Of a stretch of DNA of 64,000 nucleotides, positions 22,239-34,393 are shown in pieces. Numbering within the stretch: position 1 is the first letter of the stretch; every line of letters starts with the position of its first letter. This DNA comes from Malachius bipustulatus. Its lineage: Eukaryota; Arthropoda; Insecta; Coleoptera; Melyridae. Location of the stretch: NCBI GenBank assembly GCA_910589415.1, contig OU342637.1, positions 23,845,162 through 23,909,161 on the forward strand. The letters are read 5' to 3'. The position numbers were made by a program, and so were the translations under genes. A model generated the notes under the pieces. The model was not told the DNA's origin, did not search any database, and saw only the letters and a program-made list of their open reading frames with translations.

Positions 22239-24448
22239 GAGCTAATCAATATTATTCTCAAAAATTAGTAGGGCAACTAATATTTAATAAAAATAAAAAA
22301 AAAATAATAAAAAATCCATTTTCATACCTATTTTGATAATACGAGTTTTGGGAGTTACGCCCATGGAGACTTCTGTTATACTCACTGAATACTACTGATC
22401 TCCAAAGGGACATCCAGCCAATTCCCATTAGGATTCTGCGAGTACCTTTTTCAAAGAACTTTAACGCCCTCTATCTCGAAAACTGAAGCCTCAATTTGTT
22501 CCTGCATGTCTACAGGAAAATTTTCGCGTATTTTTGCATTTCCTACATGCACTTTAAGTTACCATGTATTCATTAAGACCCTGAATAACTTCAAGAATCT
22601 GAACGTGAAATTTAAATTTAAAAGATCCACATCACGAATATTGTTTCTGGAGCTCGTATATATATCATTAAATCTTTAGAAAGATGCATGATTTAGAAGC
22701 CGAAATTTCACATTCTGATTATAATGCTACCCAATTCTCTTGTGTGGAAAATGTTTGAATATTCATCCATTGTGTCGGATTCCAAATAAGCATATACTAC
22801 GCCAGCCAGTTTAAAAATGCCTTAGTTTCCTCTTTGCATGTGTGTGTTTTCTTCTGTTCACATATTATTAACCTATAGGTATAATAAGTTTAACATATTA
22901 GCTATACGACGAAATACTTGCATTATTTCCAGATAAATAGGTAAAAAATAGTAAAAAGGCTAATCACCATTGATGCTATTCGGCAGTCGTATTAGGCAAA
23001 TCATAGCAACAGCGACGATTACGAGATCCTCTAATGCTGTATAGGTAAATGTATTTAAACGGGGACTTCGATGAACCAAATGATAGTTTGAATGATCCTC
23101 GTACCAAGTAATATAGGGGTGGAGAACATACCTATAGTATGAGTGTATATGCAGTATAGTATACCTGAGTGCCCTTCTCCCAGTCAGCACCAAGTCCGGT
23201 AATCTCCGGTCACGACCTCCCAACTCCCGCCGTCCTGCTCGTCGGTACTTCCCGCAGATAATGACCATGCCGGGACTTACCGCGCTGTACACTATTTTTA
23301 AAACCATGTTGTAAGCACGGTAAAGTTTTACCGAACATAAAATGGAACATCTTTAAAATAAACTTAATATCCTTAAAATTAAGCGGGTCTTTATCTAAAG
23401 TTAACTTGTATCCAGTGGTTGTAGTGACTTGTAAATGATTCAATACCGGCACCGGACACCAGTTAAGATAAATATTAATTCCAACTTAGGTATGATGACT
23501 ATACTGATATGACATGCTGATCAGTTTGAAATAAGGACGAAACGGTACGGTACAATTCTTTAGTTTACCTCACATGCTGTGGGAAAGTTGTCTGATTGGT
23601 TCTGCCAGGAACCTATACTCTGGCAAGTTGAATTATTAGAACCTAAATCCCAAGAAATTTCAATTATTGAATTATCTAATTGGTTCAATATAAGATTATG
23701 TAAATCCATATCTAAAGTATAATAGCTTTTTTAAATGGAAAAGTCGAAGTATTGCCATCTAAAGTATTACTCTAAACAATATAAGGAATGTCGTTTCGCA
23801 TCCTGGTTCTCCCACGAACTTGACTTACCTCAAAATATAGGTACTAGACCGTCTCAAGAGTCGAGGACCAGCTTCCTGGATATCTGATATTTCCCATTCA
23901 AATACAAATATGTAGATATGTATATGCATAGGAAGTACATGTGTCCCCAATGTGAAATAGTATAATGCCGGTATGGACTGTTTGTCGTATCCAAAGGGGA
24001 GGAAAAAGGGAGAAAAAGGCGAAATAATAATAATTGTCATTCATCAACAGACTCATGCAGTGGAGAGATATTGCTGATGTTTGACTGTATTGCTCAGCGT
24101 TTTAGTTTACCCGTGGTGTCTGGGATGAGTGATGAGATGAAATTAGAAAGATAGTGAAGAGAATTGGTGCGGAAATTGAATTACATGAGAGCAATTCCAG
24201 GAATTTGCCAAAATAATTCTTTTCGGTGTGGATACATGGATACAGGATGGTGCCTTTATTTCCGATTGGATTCATTTTGTGTATAAACATCGAATACGTG
24301 GCTATTGTGAATCGACTCGTTCACTTGTAATCAACTAAGTATTCCAGAGATAAAGATAATATCTCTTGGATTGAAGGATTATACAAGGTGGAAAAGTTTA
24401 CGTTTTTTACCTAAGTACATCTTGTTGGGACATAAAATCAGAAATAAC
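22239..24448. other. AT-rich DNA with one possible exon
   Basis: Positions 22400-22560 resemble 39510-39640 (TTCAAAGAACTTTAACGCCC / TTCGAAGCACTTTAACACC, then TCTCGAAAACT and TATTTTTGCATTTYCT). They are therefore probably another fragment of that LINE family's 5' UTR. A possible exon lies at 23281-23452 and is listed separately. Nothing else recognised. Confidence 0.4.
23281..23452 (-). CDS. Possible orphan exon ending at a strong splice donor
   Basis: On the minus strand an open stretch with reasonable codon texture (TTTTGYKLTLDKDPLNFKDI, then MFHFMFGKTLPCLQHGF) runs into GCG|GTAAGT, a consensus donor at 23280-23275. An ATG at 23355 could start it, or it could be an internal exon. No domain is recognised and no partner exon was found, so it could be chance. 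Confidence 0.2.
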
Positions 24449-25214
24449 AATACGGGATGAACCCGAAATGGCGGACACGGTATACAGAGCGTTGTAGAAG
24501 ATGTCCAGAAAGACTGTAAATTTCAAAGCAAAAATTATTTCCTTGGCTTCGTTATCGAGATATAGGTGTCTTTTTCGTAAAATTTAAATTAAAATGGAAG
24601 TAAATTTGAACAACCACCACTGCATGGCAAAACACACGATTTTAGCTATTAGGATAGTGTTTGTTTTAAATTTTTTTAATGGGGGTAACGAAATTATGGG
24701 CATTCAAATTCTACCTATTCCCTGAGTTCAACAGACTTTGAATAATATTATCGAATATGTATCCCCGCAACGATAATTGTTTGAAACTTTGTTGGACTTG
24801 CCATTTTAAATGTTTCCATGGTAACATATTACTAGGTATTATATAGAGCTACCACTATTTTTCTTCCCCAAAGAAGGGTATCCAGTGCACTTTTTCCCAA
24901 AAACTTGGTCATATCTTCTTGAGGGAACCACACTGGAGAAAAAAGTAAATGAACTTAGAATCCTTAGAAAAAATTGTCGTGGTGCTGACCGGATGTTGTT
25001 CAAATTTATTGATTATGAATAAAACACTAATGTTTTATAAAATTCTACTGTATATAATAATTTTATTAATTTTATTTTATTCATAATCAATAAGTATGCA
25101 GAGATTCTACGAAGTAAGGGTTGAAAACATAAATTTTGTTCAAATTTACTTCTATTTTAATTTAAATTTAAAGAAAAAGACACCCTATATCGGCAATTTC
25201 CGGATCATCCTGTA
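24449..25214. mobile_element. Inverted-repeat element, about 0.77 kb
   Basis: The inner arms match well: ATATAGGTGTCTTTTTCG, then TTTAAATTAAAATGGAAGTA (24559-24613), against the inverted block at 25137-25191. The outer ends match more weakly (ACGGGATGAACCCG against CGGATCATCCTGT). A small nested hairpin of TTATTGATTATGAATAAAA lies at 25007-25094. No coding. Confidence 0.55.
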
Positions 25215-25539
25215 TATTTCAGCTGTAGAATTAATTTATATTTCAACGAAAACATATTGTAGTAAAGTGTATACGTGGTGCTTAAGGTCCACTCACAACT
25301 GGTCAAAGCATAGGCGATTCCAGTCATGTGGTGGACAAGTCAACCTTACGTCCAAGACCGTGGGGACCGGGCAACGTGGTACCACTTTTGAGTACCACGG
25401 CTAACAAGGCTCTGACAAAACATGGCACAAACCGTAAACCGCTAGGCGGCACAACGACCCCTGAGGTACATCCTTGTCGTGACTTGCCTCAGGGTAGTGA
25501 CGCCAGGGGCACGGGGGCTTGGCTTAACCGCCTGTCCGC

Positions 25540-25953
25540 GTGCATGAGGACCACTATAAAAACCTCCCCAACTCCACGGTATTGTGCGCACCAATGGATG
25601 CATGGTCGAGGGGGACCTCGACAACTAGCGACAAACCTCGGGGAACCTGGCACACCCCGTTGTATGTAGCCTGCTGCGTCATTGGGGTTATGGCGCAGTA
25701 TTTTTATTTCCCCAATTCTCGTGGGACCAGAATGGAAACCAGAGAAGGAACCAAACAAACTACTGAGGGACTTCCACAAGGAGAAACCTCAGAACTTAGC
25801 ATAGATTCACAAGAGGTGGCAGGCCCCCAAAGCCATACCACCCTGGAACCTACGCAAGTAGAAACACACAGCTGTGCGGACTCGCAGGGAAGTAGCAGCG
25901 CTACAAGACCAGCGAGTACGACAGCTGCACAATCACAGGACACTGCCACCTAA
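25540..25953 (+). pseudogene. ORF1 5' portion of the deleted LINE
   Basis: An open frame with possible starts at 25540, 25690 (MAQYFYFPNSRGTRMETREG) and 25732. The later part is rich in Ser, Thr, Gln and Glu (QSHTTLEPTQVETH, then ATRPASTTAAQSQDTAT), a low-complexity composition common at the N-termini of LINE ORF1 proteins. The zinc-knuckle part of ORF1 is gone. The frame ends at TAA 25951-25953, exactly at the deletion join. I infer that this is ORF1 from its position after a 5' UTR. Confidence 0.5.
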
Positions 25954-26117
25954 GAGTGCACCTACATAAGCTGGGGATATACAGAGAAGAACCAGTTTGT
26001 AGACTCTGCAATGAAGAAGATGAGACAGCTTCTCATGTGATATTCGAGTGTCCAGCACTCGCACGAACACGCTATGCGTTACTGGGACCACTCAGTCCCG
26101 GGAACCTGCTGGCGTAA
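25952..26117 (+). pseudogene. ORF2 C-terminal zinc-binding end of the deleted LINE
   Basis: Out of frame with the ORF1 part by +1. It reads LRVHLHKLGIYREEPVCRLC, then a C-x2-C-x8-H-x4-C motif (CRLCNEEDETASHVIFEC) and ends with LLGPLSPGNLLA and TAA. This is the segment after RNase H in I/R1/LOA-type ORF2 proteins. All motif residues are intact, unlike the relative at 45.9 kb, where the His is changed. Confidence 0.75.
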
Positions 26118-26298
26118 AATACCTTGGTTAGCGGACTGCTGAACCTTGTCAAAGGAACGGAGCTCTCTAACCAAGGAAAATCTAAATGTGAGAAATACAA
26201 TAAGCCCGCTGGCTTTAGTGTTTGGGACCACATAGACCATCTCTAACATTTAGTTAAAATACCAATACCAAAAAAAACCAATACCAAAGTGTATACGT

Positions 26299-26688
26299 TA
26301 CTCTACTCTCGTTAATATCCAGAGATTGTTGCGGCCATATCTGTTCGAAATTGTTTTTTTTAATCGACAAATAAATTATATACAGGATGAAACATAAAAT
26401 GTACGGTTGGTTCGGCTTGCGCCATATGACATGTTTCATTAATCCTCTCTTTATGGTGATGTGATCGAAATTACGCTGTGTGTTAGTAAGATACATTGTA
26501 CTGATGAGTCCTAATTAGACGAAACACATGTGTACAATTTCTGTCTCTCTTCACAACACAACATCAATGAATAGCATGCTGTTTTACAACGTGTCATTCA
26601 TCTCTTGTTTATATACAGGGTGTTTTGTGCCGCTTTTCATTTTACTATAGCTTACAGGGTCTATAGCTTACTTTTCTATTCTCTTAGT
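26299..26688. other. AT-rich DNA between LINE copies
   Basis: Contains TATACAGGATGAAACATAAA and TATACAGGGTGTTTTGTGCC (about 26380 and 26618), relatives of the ACAGGGTG-type inverted-repeat ends at 42.8-43.5 kb. No gene. Confidence 0.4.
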
Positions 26689-27000
26689 CTATCGGGATAA
26701 GTCTTACTGATATCCAATGTTTTGGAAACTCTTTTGACTAAGATTGTATTCATCAGCCCAATGATGTCGGAAGTGAAGTTTTGGGCCAGTATAAATTCTG
26801 GTGTGATATTATCTGGTCCTAGCGACTTCTTGTTCTTCATGCGTTTCCACGCTTCCTAACTTAATCTTCGTCGAAAACTTCAGTGACGGTGTCACATAGC
26901 TCCAATGGTCTTTTTGCGTGGAAATAATTTGGACACCTCCATATCCCGCATTTCGTATACATATGCGTCCCTCCAGATGTATCTTTTCCGATTATTTTCC
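26689..27000 (-). pseudogene. Decayed LINE reverse-transcriptase N-terminal segment
   Basis: Read on the minus strand, 26858-26689 gives KRMKNKKSLGPDNITPEFIL, then a divergent DIIGLMNTIL. Just upstream is VTEVFDED. This matches the K-x-GPD-x-I-x-x-E start of the reverse-transcriptase domain in RTE/I-type elements. Stops and frame changes are frequent. The catalytic YADD box was not found, so only a fragment remains. Confidence 0.5.
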
Positions 27001-29169
27001 CGGTAATATCCTCGGAGTAGGCTATGACAAATGTTACTTTTTCTCCCGTGTTTGCTACCTATTGCTCATTTCTTTAATTTTCGTTTTCAGTTTTCCTAGT
27101 TACGCCTCATTATCGTGAAGGCTGCAGTTTGGCGGGAGGAATTATGTTAAGGTCTTCTATTTCTGCGTGTACGTACTTGTCAACATTTTCTTACCAGTCC
27201 AGCGTTCTTATTTTGCTCGCAGACTATTAGTCACTTTTTTCTTCTTTCTCCGTCTTCTTCATTAGGTCCCTGGGAACGGATTGGCTTTTCATATTAGTTT
27301 TTAGTATTTTTAGGGGATCATTTTGTTGTTGTTTAGTGGTCCCGATTGTGCTATTGTTTCATGTCTGGCAACTTTTGTATCTCGTTCTAAATTCCTCACT
27401 TTGTCAATCTGGGTAATACGGGTTATTTTTGCAAATTTTCGCTCTATGGCCAGGTTTTGTGCATCTGAGACATATATCATCCCTATCTGGACCTTTGCAG
27501 TTTATCTGCGCATGTTCACGGCTACAACATGTTTGCCGTCTTTCCGTGGTTGTTCTTCCCTTTATGGAGAAAAAGAAGGCTCCGTCATAAGTCAGTTTTG
27601 CATATGGAAATCAGTTTTTTCTCTGTTTATGATGGTACAAGAACTCTGCCGTTTTGCTTTCTTCGGAAAGCTGGCTCCAACTCTCTTACATCTACATACT
27701 GTCTCCGGCTGGATTGAATTTTGCAGTTTTTTACCATGTCCTGTAAAAATGTTTACCTCCCCTAATTCTATTTCGTATTTCTCGTGGTTTTACCGACAGT
27801 TTCACAGTTTTTAGGAGTTCTTCGTTGCTCTTATTTCTCAGTTTTATGAGTACTGCTTAGCCGTTCTTCGGTTCCCTTACCAATTTTTTTTATAGGGCTG
27901 CAGGTGTTGTTTCCGTTAGCTCTGCTGTGCTCCATGTTTTTTTTTTGCAATCCTTTGCCATGTAAACGGGTTTTAATATTTGTGTCTCAGAATAGGAATA
28001 GTCATTTGAAGTAGTCTTTAGCTAGTATTTTCCTTTATTTCTGGTATGGTCATAGCTTTTCTGCCATTTAATAATCATATGCAGCTTAATTGATTCGATA
28101 GATTTAAAAATCTCGCCCTTTCCTTCATTACGGGCGCTTTATCTCCTTATAGGGTGGTAATGTTTATCTCTGTGTAATTAGAGTTTTATTCATTATGAGC
28201 CCCCAATCTATGAGCCCAATTGATTCTTTCCTTATGGCAACTTCCTCTCTGAACTTTTCTTGATATCTCTTGATTTTTTTATGAATTCAATAGATATAAA
28301 TTTTTGTTTGGATTATCGGATTTATCCTTACAATGTTTTAATTACATGTAAGGATATCATCTCTTCTCCGTGATCGATTCGTAAAAGATCTGTTATTGTG
28401 TGGTTAACACCTCTTCATGGGTTTCTTCTTTCTGGTCCTTCTTGAAAAGAATTCAATCCTTGCTAGATGGCTTTTCACAATATCATATTTTGACATTTTA
28501 TTAAAGTTTAGTAGGTATTTCAATCACTTCAGGTTTAGGTGAACATGTAGTGTTGACATCTCAAGGAACATAATCTCAAAGCATGCAATTTACAGTTACG
28601 GATATTCTTGAAGTAGTTTTAGTTTGAAACGTCATAACTTGCCATTTGAGAGCAGAGTCAATTTAAGATTTAAGCGCATGCTGCACCCTAAAAATAAAAT
28701 ATTTTCTGTGACAACGTTTTTTTCCTTACGAAAATTCAAATCTGTTTTTACGTATGTTCCTTTTTTATACCTTAATTAAGTGAGTATATTTACACTGTCA
28801 ATCCTTGGAAATTTTTTTCACATAAGTATCTTATACTTACTTCTTAGGGTAAAGAATGATTATTGCTACCTACGGTACATTAGGATTATTAAGGAATGAT
28901 AATGAGCCGTGAAGAGAAAGGGGTCGAATTTTAAGTGCAGATGAAATTGCGGAAACCATTTCCTTCTTAGTTCATCGCGCAATTTTTCGCTCATTTTATA
29001 CTTATTGTTACCTAACTGTAAAAGTCCCGATATTCGCCGAGTCCCAATCAACTGGTTGTCGAGGTGGAAGAAAATCACGGCTTAAAATTTTCCGGCTCGC
29101 AATTTGCATGACAGCTTTTATAGAGTATCAGGAGTAGGTAGGTATTTAGTGGACAACAAAAGCAAAATA
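27001..29169. other. Decayed DNA, no certain gene
   Basis: Pyrimidine-rich on the plus strand from 27000 to 28450, which makes long but meaningless plus-strand frames. The minus strand may hold further remains of the LINE at 26.7-27.0 kb, without a recognisable motif. Nothing recognised from 28.5 to 29.17 kb. Confidence 0.4.
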
Positions 29170-29455
29170 TTCTTTCCGGATGTCTAGACCATCAACGCCG
29201 GTCGAAATGAATTTACGCTTTGGTAAAACAAGGTGAGAATTAGGAAAAACGTTCGCAGGATAAATGATTGTTGCGGGAGAGGGCGCATGCCCCAATGGTC
29301 GCATTTTCAGCCCTGTTCCGATGTAAAATACGGCAGGAAAGCCTCGAGAAGCCAGTTTCCCGGCCTGACGCGCGAGGGATCGTCGTCGCTGCCGGATTTG
29401 AACCTAATTTTACGATATTATTCTTCATTAGTGGAAACTTCGGTGAATCCGCAAA

Positions 29456-29463
29456 TGACGTCA
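29456..29463. promoter_or_regulatory. CRE-like site upstream of the putative secreted-protein gene
   Basis: TGACGTCA, the consensus CREB/ATF site, lies about 250 bp upstream of the TATA box in a stretch (29230-29480) that is more GC-rich than its surroundings. Confidence 0.35.
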
Positions 29464-29709
29464 CGAATTCTGCAGTCTTATCTTGACCTAATCCATCATC
29501 GTTGAATATTAAATGGGAGACATGTCTTTATTAGAATTTTTCCGATATTTCTAGAAGCGCACTACATCAAGCAGTGTCATCACGAAAGTTTGGTCTTTTT
29601 TAGATTACTTTTCGCGGCCTAATCTGAGCCTGGAACGCAAAAGAACTTTATAATTACAGGATCAAGTTTCGAACCACTTGTTAGTGCGATTTATATTATA
29701 GGTAGTGTG

Positions 29710-29719
29710 TATATAAAAG
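29710..29719 (+). promoter_or_regulatory. TATA box (TATATAAAAG)
   Basis: A consensus TATA box in non-repetitive DNA. It predicts a transcription start near 29740, about 135 bp before the signal-peptide ATG. Confidence 0.5.
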
Positions 29720-29874
29720 AGCCGCATCACGTAGCGGCTTGGAGTGCTTCGCCTTAAGGGCTTTTGTGTTTTGTGCGGGAAAGGTGGTCCAGACTGCCGT
29801 TTTTCTCCTATGGACAGGACTATTCTTCAAAATCACACAGGCCGTACGAGTGTTATGTGAGGTACGAGCCGGAA

Positions 29875-29953
29875 ATGGGCACCAAAATCAGGCATTGCTT
29901 TCTAGTGCCGATTCTGGCCTTCTTTGGTCTGAGACCGCTTCAGGCTTTTCAAG
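29875..29953 (+). CDS. First coding exon of a putative secreted protein
   Basis: The ATG at 29875 opens MGTKIRHCFLVPILAFFGLR, then PLQAFQ. This is a basic start, a hydrophobic core and a small-residue cleavage site after LQA, so a classical signal peptide. The exon ends at CAAG|GTAAAT, a strong donor at 29954, after 26 codons plus one base. A TATA box lies at a fitting distance upstream. Two upstream AUGs occur in the leader; the first, at 29810, opens a 16-codon reading frame, which would lower translation if the predicted start site is right. No following exon was recognised; they may lie beyond a long first intron, even outside the window. Chance agreement cannot be excluded. Confidence 0.4.
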
Positions 29954-32639
29954 GTAAATTCTATTTTCTCTTTTATTCAATAAAGGCGACACTTTGATCC
30001 AAGGTAAAAGTAAAATTTACTGGGACTTTCTTAGAATTGTCTACGATCTTGCGCTATCTATTCATATTGAGGGTAAAAATTAAATTAAAAGTTATGCTTT
30101 GAAACTATCAGCTATAGTCGTTATTAGTTACATAATGGGAACGTTTCAGGGATTACAAATACAATAGCAATGTCAAGATAATTAAGACTGACACTTACAT
30201 CAAAATAGAAATTCTTCCCTAACGCATCCCAATTTACCTGAAAGGATCCTCGTAAGTAGAATCTAAAAGAGGGTGCTTTCATTCCCCTTTGAGCTATAAT
30301 ATAGAACAAAATGAGTTCTGGAATGGCACTCTTATGTAAACTACTTTCACATTTATTTAAAATATTAAATGAATCATTCCTGGTTGATAGCGCTAGTGCT
30401 AGTGCTATAGTGCTAGTGTATTTCCAACTTCGTGAAGCAATTTTATTAAATATATACTACACATATACACCAACCATAATATTTTAAAATTAGAACTAGG
30501 ATTGAAATAATAATTGTAGCGCTGCTGATGATTTATACGTTGATAAGTTTTTAGTAGGTACTTTTTACTGCCTTTTGTAGGAAAATAAAATGACACTGAC
30601 CAGCCTGTATAGTTTAAGTTTGGCTCACATGGCATGACTGCATATTTTATAGCCTATTTTTATAGTTTATTACATAAAAATCTTTTTTTCCTCAATAATA
30701 ATTTACAAGGAATGTCCAAACAAGTAAAAGTACTTTTTCTAGTCAAGAAAAGTTGGACTGTCCTCGAGCTTCCAAATTATACTACAAAATTCTAGTTGGT
30801 ACTTCTGGGAATCAAACGTCAAACGTCAGTCAGCTGTCAATATCTTAATTTGACAGTTCCATCATAGCTCTGGCTGTTATTCTTGTGTTACCAATTTATA
30901 AGAAGTAGATACTGGTTGGTGTTAATTAAAAACTGTTCTAACATTTTTCAATTAATATAGGAAAATTATATGCTTAAATTGAGTGTGATATGAATAGTAC
31001 ATTTTATATTGGACTTTGGTTGATATTAGGAATGATTCCGAAAACGAGCAAAATCCAATAAAGGATAAGAAATGTTCTTTGTAGGAGTCATTGTAGTTAA
31101 TAATTCAGGCATGTTGTTCATAATTGAAAATTGGGGATGACCTTTAACAAAAATAAACATTTCAACCAGTTCCTTTTGTAAACTGGTTAAACCTGAAATC
31201 TATTTTTGTCTCCCCACGTAGTTCCTTCAATATGATTAAGGATAATGAAACTCCTACTCAAATGAAAGTTTTGGAACGGTAATTGAATTAGTGAATAGTA
31301 CTAGTTACCTTCGAATCTGAAAATTGTGCGTAAAGTTGTTTGATGATAGGTTATCGTAACTTTAGGTAATTGTTCTTTACTTACCCATACTACAGCTCTA
31401 ATCCGAACTTACTATTGTTATATTACTATACTTACTCGCTAATATAAATTTTCACACCGATACACAATCCTGTTTCAGAGGTTTAGAACCTTTTAGTTGG
31501 GTAAGTCGCTTGTCCTTCTCAGAGAAAAGCAGAGAAAGGTGGTAGCCACAGGGACCACAAGAGTAGTATATATACTTGAATCTTTATAGATACTCTCGTA
31601 CCTGTATGTTTTCTTTTTGCAAGTAGAGGTGAGGTAAGAGAGCTGATGCCCGAGATCAACCCGACTATTTGCTGTTATACCAAATTGTGGTTCGGCAAAT
31701 ACTTCTTAGATCGTTTCTGACCTCTTCTCCAACTTCCTGAATAAAACAGCACCACTCAACTGTGATCTAACTCATTTATATCTAAACGGTTTTGATTGCC
31801 TTCTTCGGGAAATGGCTCTTTCGATCGGAGCTCACAAACCAAAAAGTCCTAGCGGAAAACTTAGGGTCCTTTTTTACTAGTCATGGAAACGCTGTATTAC
31901 TCCAACTTTTTTGTATGCCTTCTTATATGCATGGTACCGAGGAATCATATAACCAGGGCTGGTCAAAACTAGCAAAATTAGATGATAGAGTTAGTAAGTG
32001 ACGTTAAAGAGTTGGCGTTTCGTTGCTGTGCCAGAGATGCAGATCTGTAGGGTGCGAATCAAAAATCATCGATGACATTTTGATTAAAATCTTCCGGAGT
32101 TAAAACGATCCCCCTTTCGGATCTTCGGGAGGATGCTAATCCAGGGACGCATTCTTCGTGCAAGAGTAGCAACATCTCCCGAATAGGACGATTTATGATT
32201 GAATTTTTTATAAAGGTTTAAACACCAAATAAACTTAGTACACCAAGCAAATAAATCTCATATTCTAACACTATGGAGTAATAATTGGACTTTTTGTGAG
32301 AAATTATCCCTCCTGCCAATGCGAGGAAGACTTGTAGTCGCAGGACTTCAATGATATGTCTCTCAAGGATAACAGACCACCAAATTACTGATTTACCTGT
32401 TGCTTAAACCGACCACCAAGCGTTCTTTTGGGCGCTTCTTTTGTCCCTGTTTTCAATATGCATATCATCAACTGGCTTAAACATTCTAATCATTATAACA
32501 ACGAAGAAGGACATGAAGTTGAATATTTTGCTACTAGCTGTTGTATAACCCATCTCGTTAACGAACCGCATTCTTGATCGCGACGTAGAATTCGATAGCC
32601 ATGTGGATCTTTTTTGATCACTAATCTTCAAATTATACA
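29954..32639. other. Putative intron / AT-rich DNA, no gene seen
   Basis: No exon recognised. Positions 30390-30418 have GCTAGTGCTAGTGCTATAGT-type short repeats. Positions 30815-30870 have CGTCAAACGTCAGTCAGCTG. Nothing coding. Confidence 0.4.
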
Positions 32640-33130
32640 ATCACAGTGAAATCCCGATTGAATTCCTCTGAACCGCACTACAGATCGACCAAGTCGGAAG
32701 AACCCTAGAAACGATCTTAGGCGAATTGTTTCTTTCGGCTCTTATGAACCATCTGTTTGTGCTGCTGGGTAAGTTGCCCAAGCAATCTTCTAGCATAGAA
32801 GCCTAAATATTCCTTTTTCACAAAAATAGCCTTAAAATAGAAAATCTTCGTTCAACAAAAGATGAAAGGCAGCTGTCGCGTCCAAACATCTTGCTTTTCA
32901 CCAGTAACGAAGAAATAATAGACTAAACCAAGGAATTTCATAACAAAATAATCAGGAACAAACTTCTCTCGTGCCCTAAGGGTTGTAAATATTTTTGGTC
33001 GATCACTTCTACCACTTAAACTGATAGAGGGGACTATTACATCGCCTCTGAGACGGAAACATGTACCTATGTGCAATTATTTTTTCACATTCTTCCGTTT
33101 TTAGGGAAGAACCCTGCCAATCCCTTCCGT
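32640..33130 (+). repeat. LINE 5'-region fragment, related to 39240-39860
   Basis: Shares successive blocks with 39240-39480: GAATTCCTC / GCATTCCTG starts, ATGAACCATCTGTTTGTGCT / ATGATCCATCTATTTGTGCT, GGGTAAGTTGC, AGCCTAAAATA and CAAAAGATGAAAGG. Later it shares ATTCTTCCGTTTTTAGGGAA with 39830-39850. It is probably part of the 5' UTR and N-terminus of the same CR1/Jockey-type family. Confidence 0.5.
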
Positions 33131-34393
33131 AGCATCAAAAATGTCAGACATTGTTTTCCGACATGGTGACATTAATGCCACTTATTACCTTCGAGATGCT
33201 TTTTTAAATTTTTGTTATGCTCCGATGGTAGATTATATTAAGACATAATACAGACAACGCGCAAGATTTTCAAGCATTTCCTGCACAAAAGATTTATATA
33301 TCAAGAATATATCCCACAATGATCTATGCATGGTACGCGGTAGCAATTTAGGGAGATGTTTGGTATTTGTAAAGTAAAATAGCGGGCAAAATCGGAATAA
33401 TACGGCAGATGATGGAGCGCTGCAGCTTCCCTATAACAGGCGGGCAGTTCACTTTATTAAAAGCCAATAAATTAAGCAAAGTTTGTGGACAATATTTTCA
33501 TATTAAGAAATTCCGCACATTCCTCCGCAAGCAATGACCGTAAAATATCGAGAAGCCAGTTCAAAGAGGCTCCCTCGGACGAACTTCTGGAATCCGTGGT
33601 TTATTGGGAAATACATGAAAGGCGAATTATCTTTCTCCAATCAATCCTCCTCGCCTCTGTTGGCTTCGGTCTTCGGAATTCACTAACGAGGCTAATCGAA
33701 AGTCATGGATTCAGTTCTTTTTCTTTCATAAATACCAGTCGCATCTATTTCGGCTGTCGGGAGGGATAAGTACGTGGAATAAATTCATTTTTGCTGATCT
33801 GGGGTATCCCAGGTGATCCCTTGATTTTTTTACGAAAAGCCTTTCTAATTAGTCTCATTTTAATGAACTCGGGCTAGATCTTCAAGAACGTTATCTGATC
33901 GTCAAACATATTTGTAAAAGCAAATTATTTAATTTTAGTTTATAACAGCAGTCATCATACCAAGCTCAACTGAAGTCAAAGAATTATTTAAGAAATTATT
34001 TTCCAAATAAGTTTGGGACATAAAAAGCTTCTAAAGATAATTTGGTTTCCGATTATTGGCAAGATGATTTGAGTACCTAGAGCCTTTAAGATGTTGATGT
34101 ATAAGTTTAATTCTCTGCAGGAATATCCTGAAAATCTCGCGGAAGTAGCTCACGTTATTTTCTGATTTTTGTTGTGGTTATTTGATTTGTATGACGATGG
34201 TACCTGTAGTTTTTCTGTATCAGTGTTGTAGTGCACTCAACAATCAAATGTAAATATTATGTTCATTATTCACCAAAGTAATCAGGTGAGTCCCTATCTA
34301 CCTGTTTAATAATAAGTCTGGTAAAGTTAAATCTAAACTAAACATCCACTACGTCTCTTGTTGAACGCTATCTGGTTTTTTGATTGATTATAA
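33131..34393. other. AT-rich DNA, no gene seen
   Basis: No recognisable gene. Positions 33400-33770 are less AT-rich with a 94-codon frame that matches nothing I know. Confidence 0.4.

Larger units (their letters stand above)
25277..26285 (+). mobile_element. Internally deleted LINE with intact ends, 1009 bp
   Basis: The 13-bp direct repeat AAAGTGTATACGT flanks it exactly (25264-25276 and 26286-26298). It starts GGTGCTTAAGGTCC, has a GC-rich 5' UTR and an ORF1 start. It then jumps near 25950 straight to the last codons of ORF2 and the 3' UTR, ending in AATACCAATACC / CCAATACC repeats. A complete 5' end plus a terminal tandem tail shows full-length reverse transcription of an already deleted RNA. 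It encodes no reverse transcriptase or endonuclease, so it must have used proteins in trans. Confidence 0.8.

Noticed and set aside
27323..27814. 163-codon plus-strand frame
   Set aside because: Pyrimidine-rich strand gives a Phe/Ser/Cys-rich translation without motif; likely the antisense of decayed LINE DNA.
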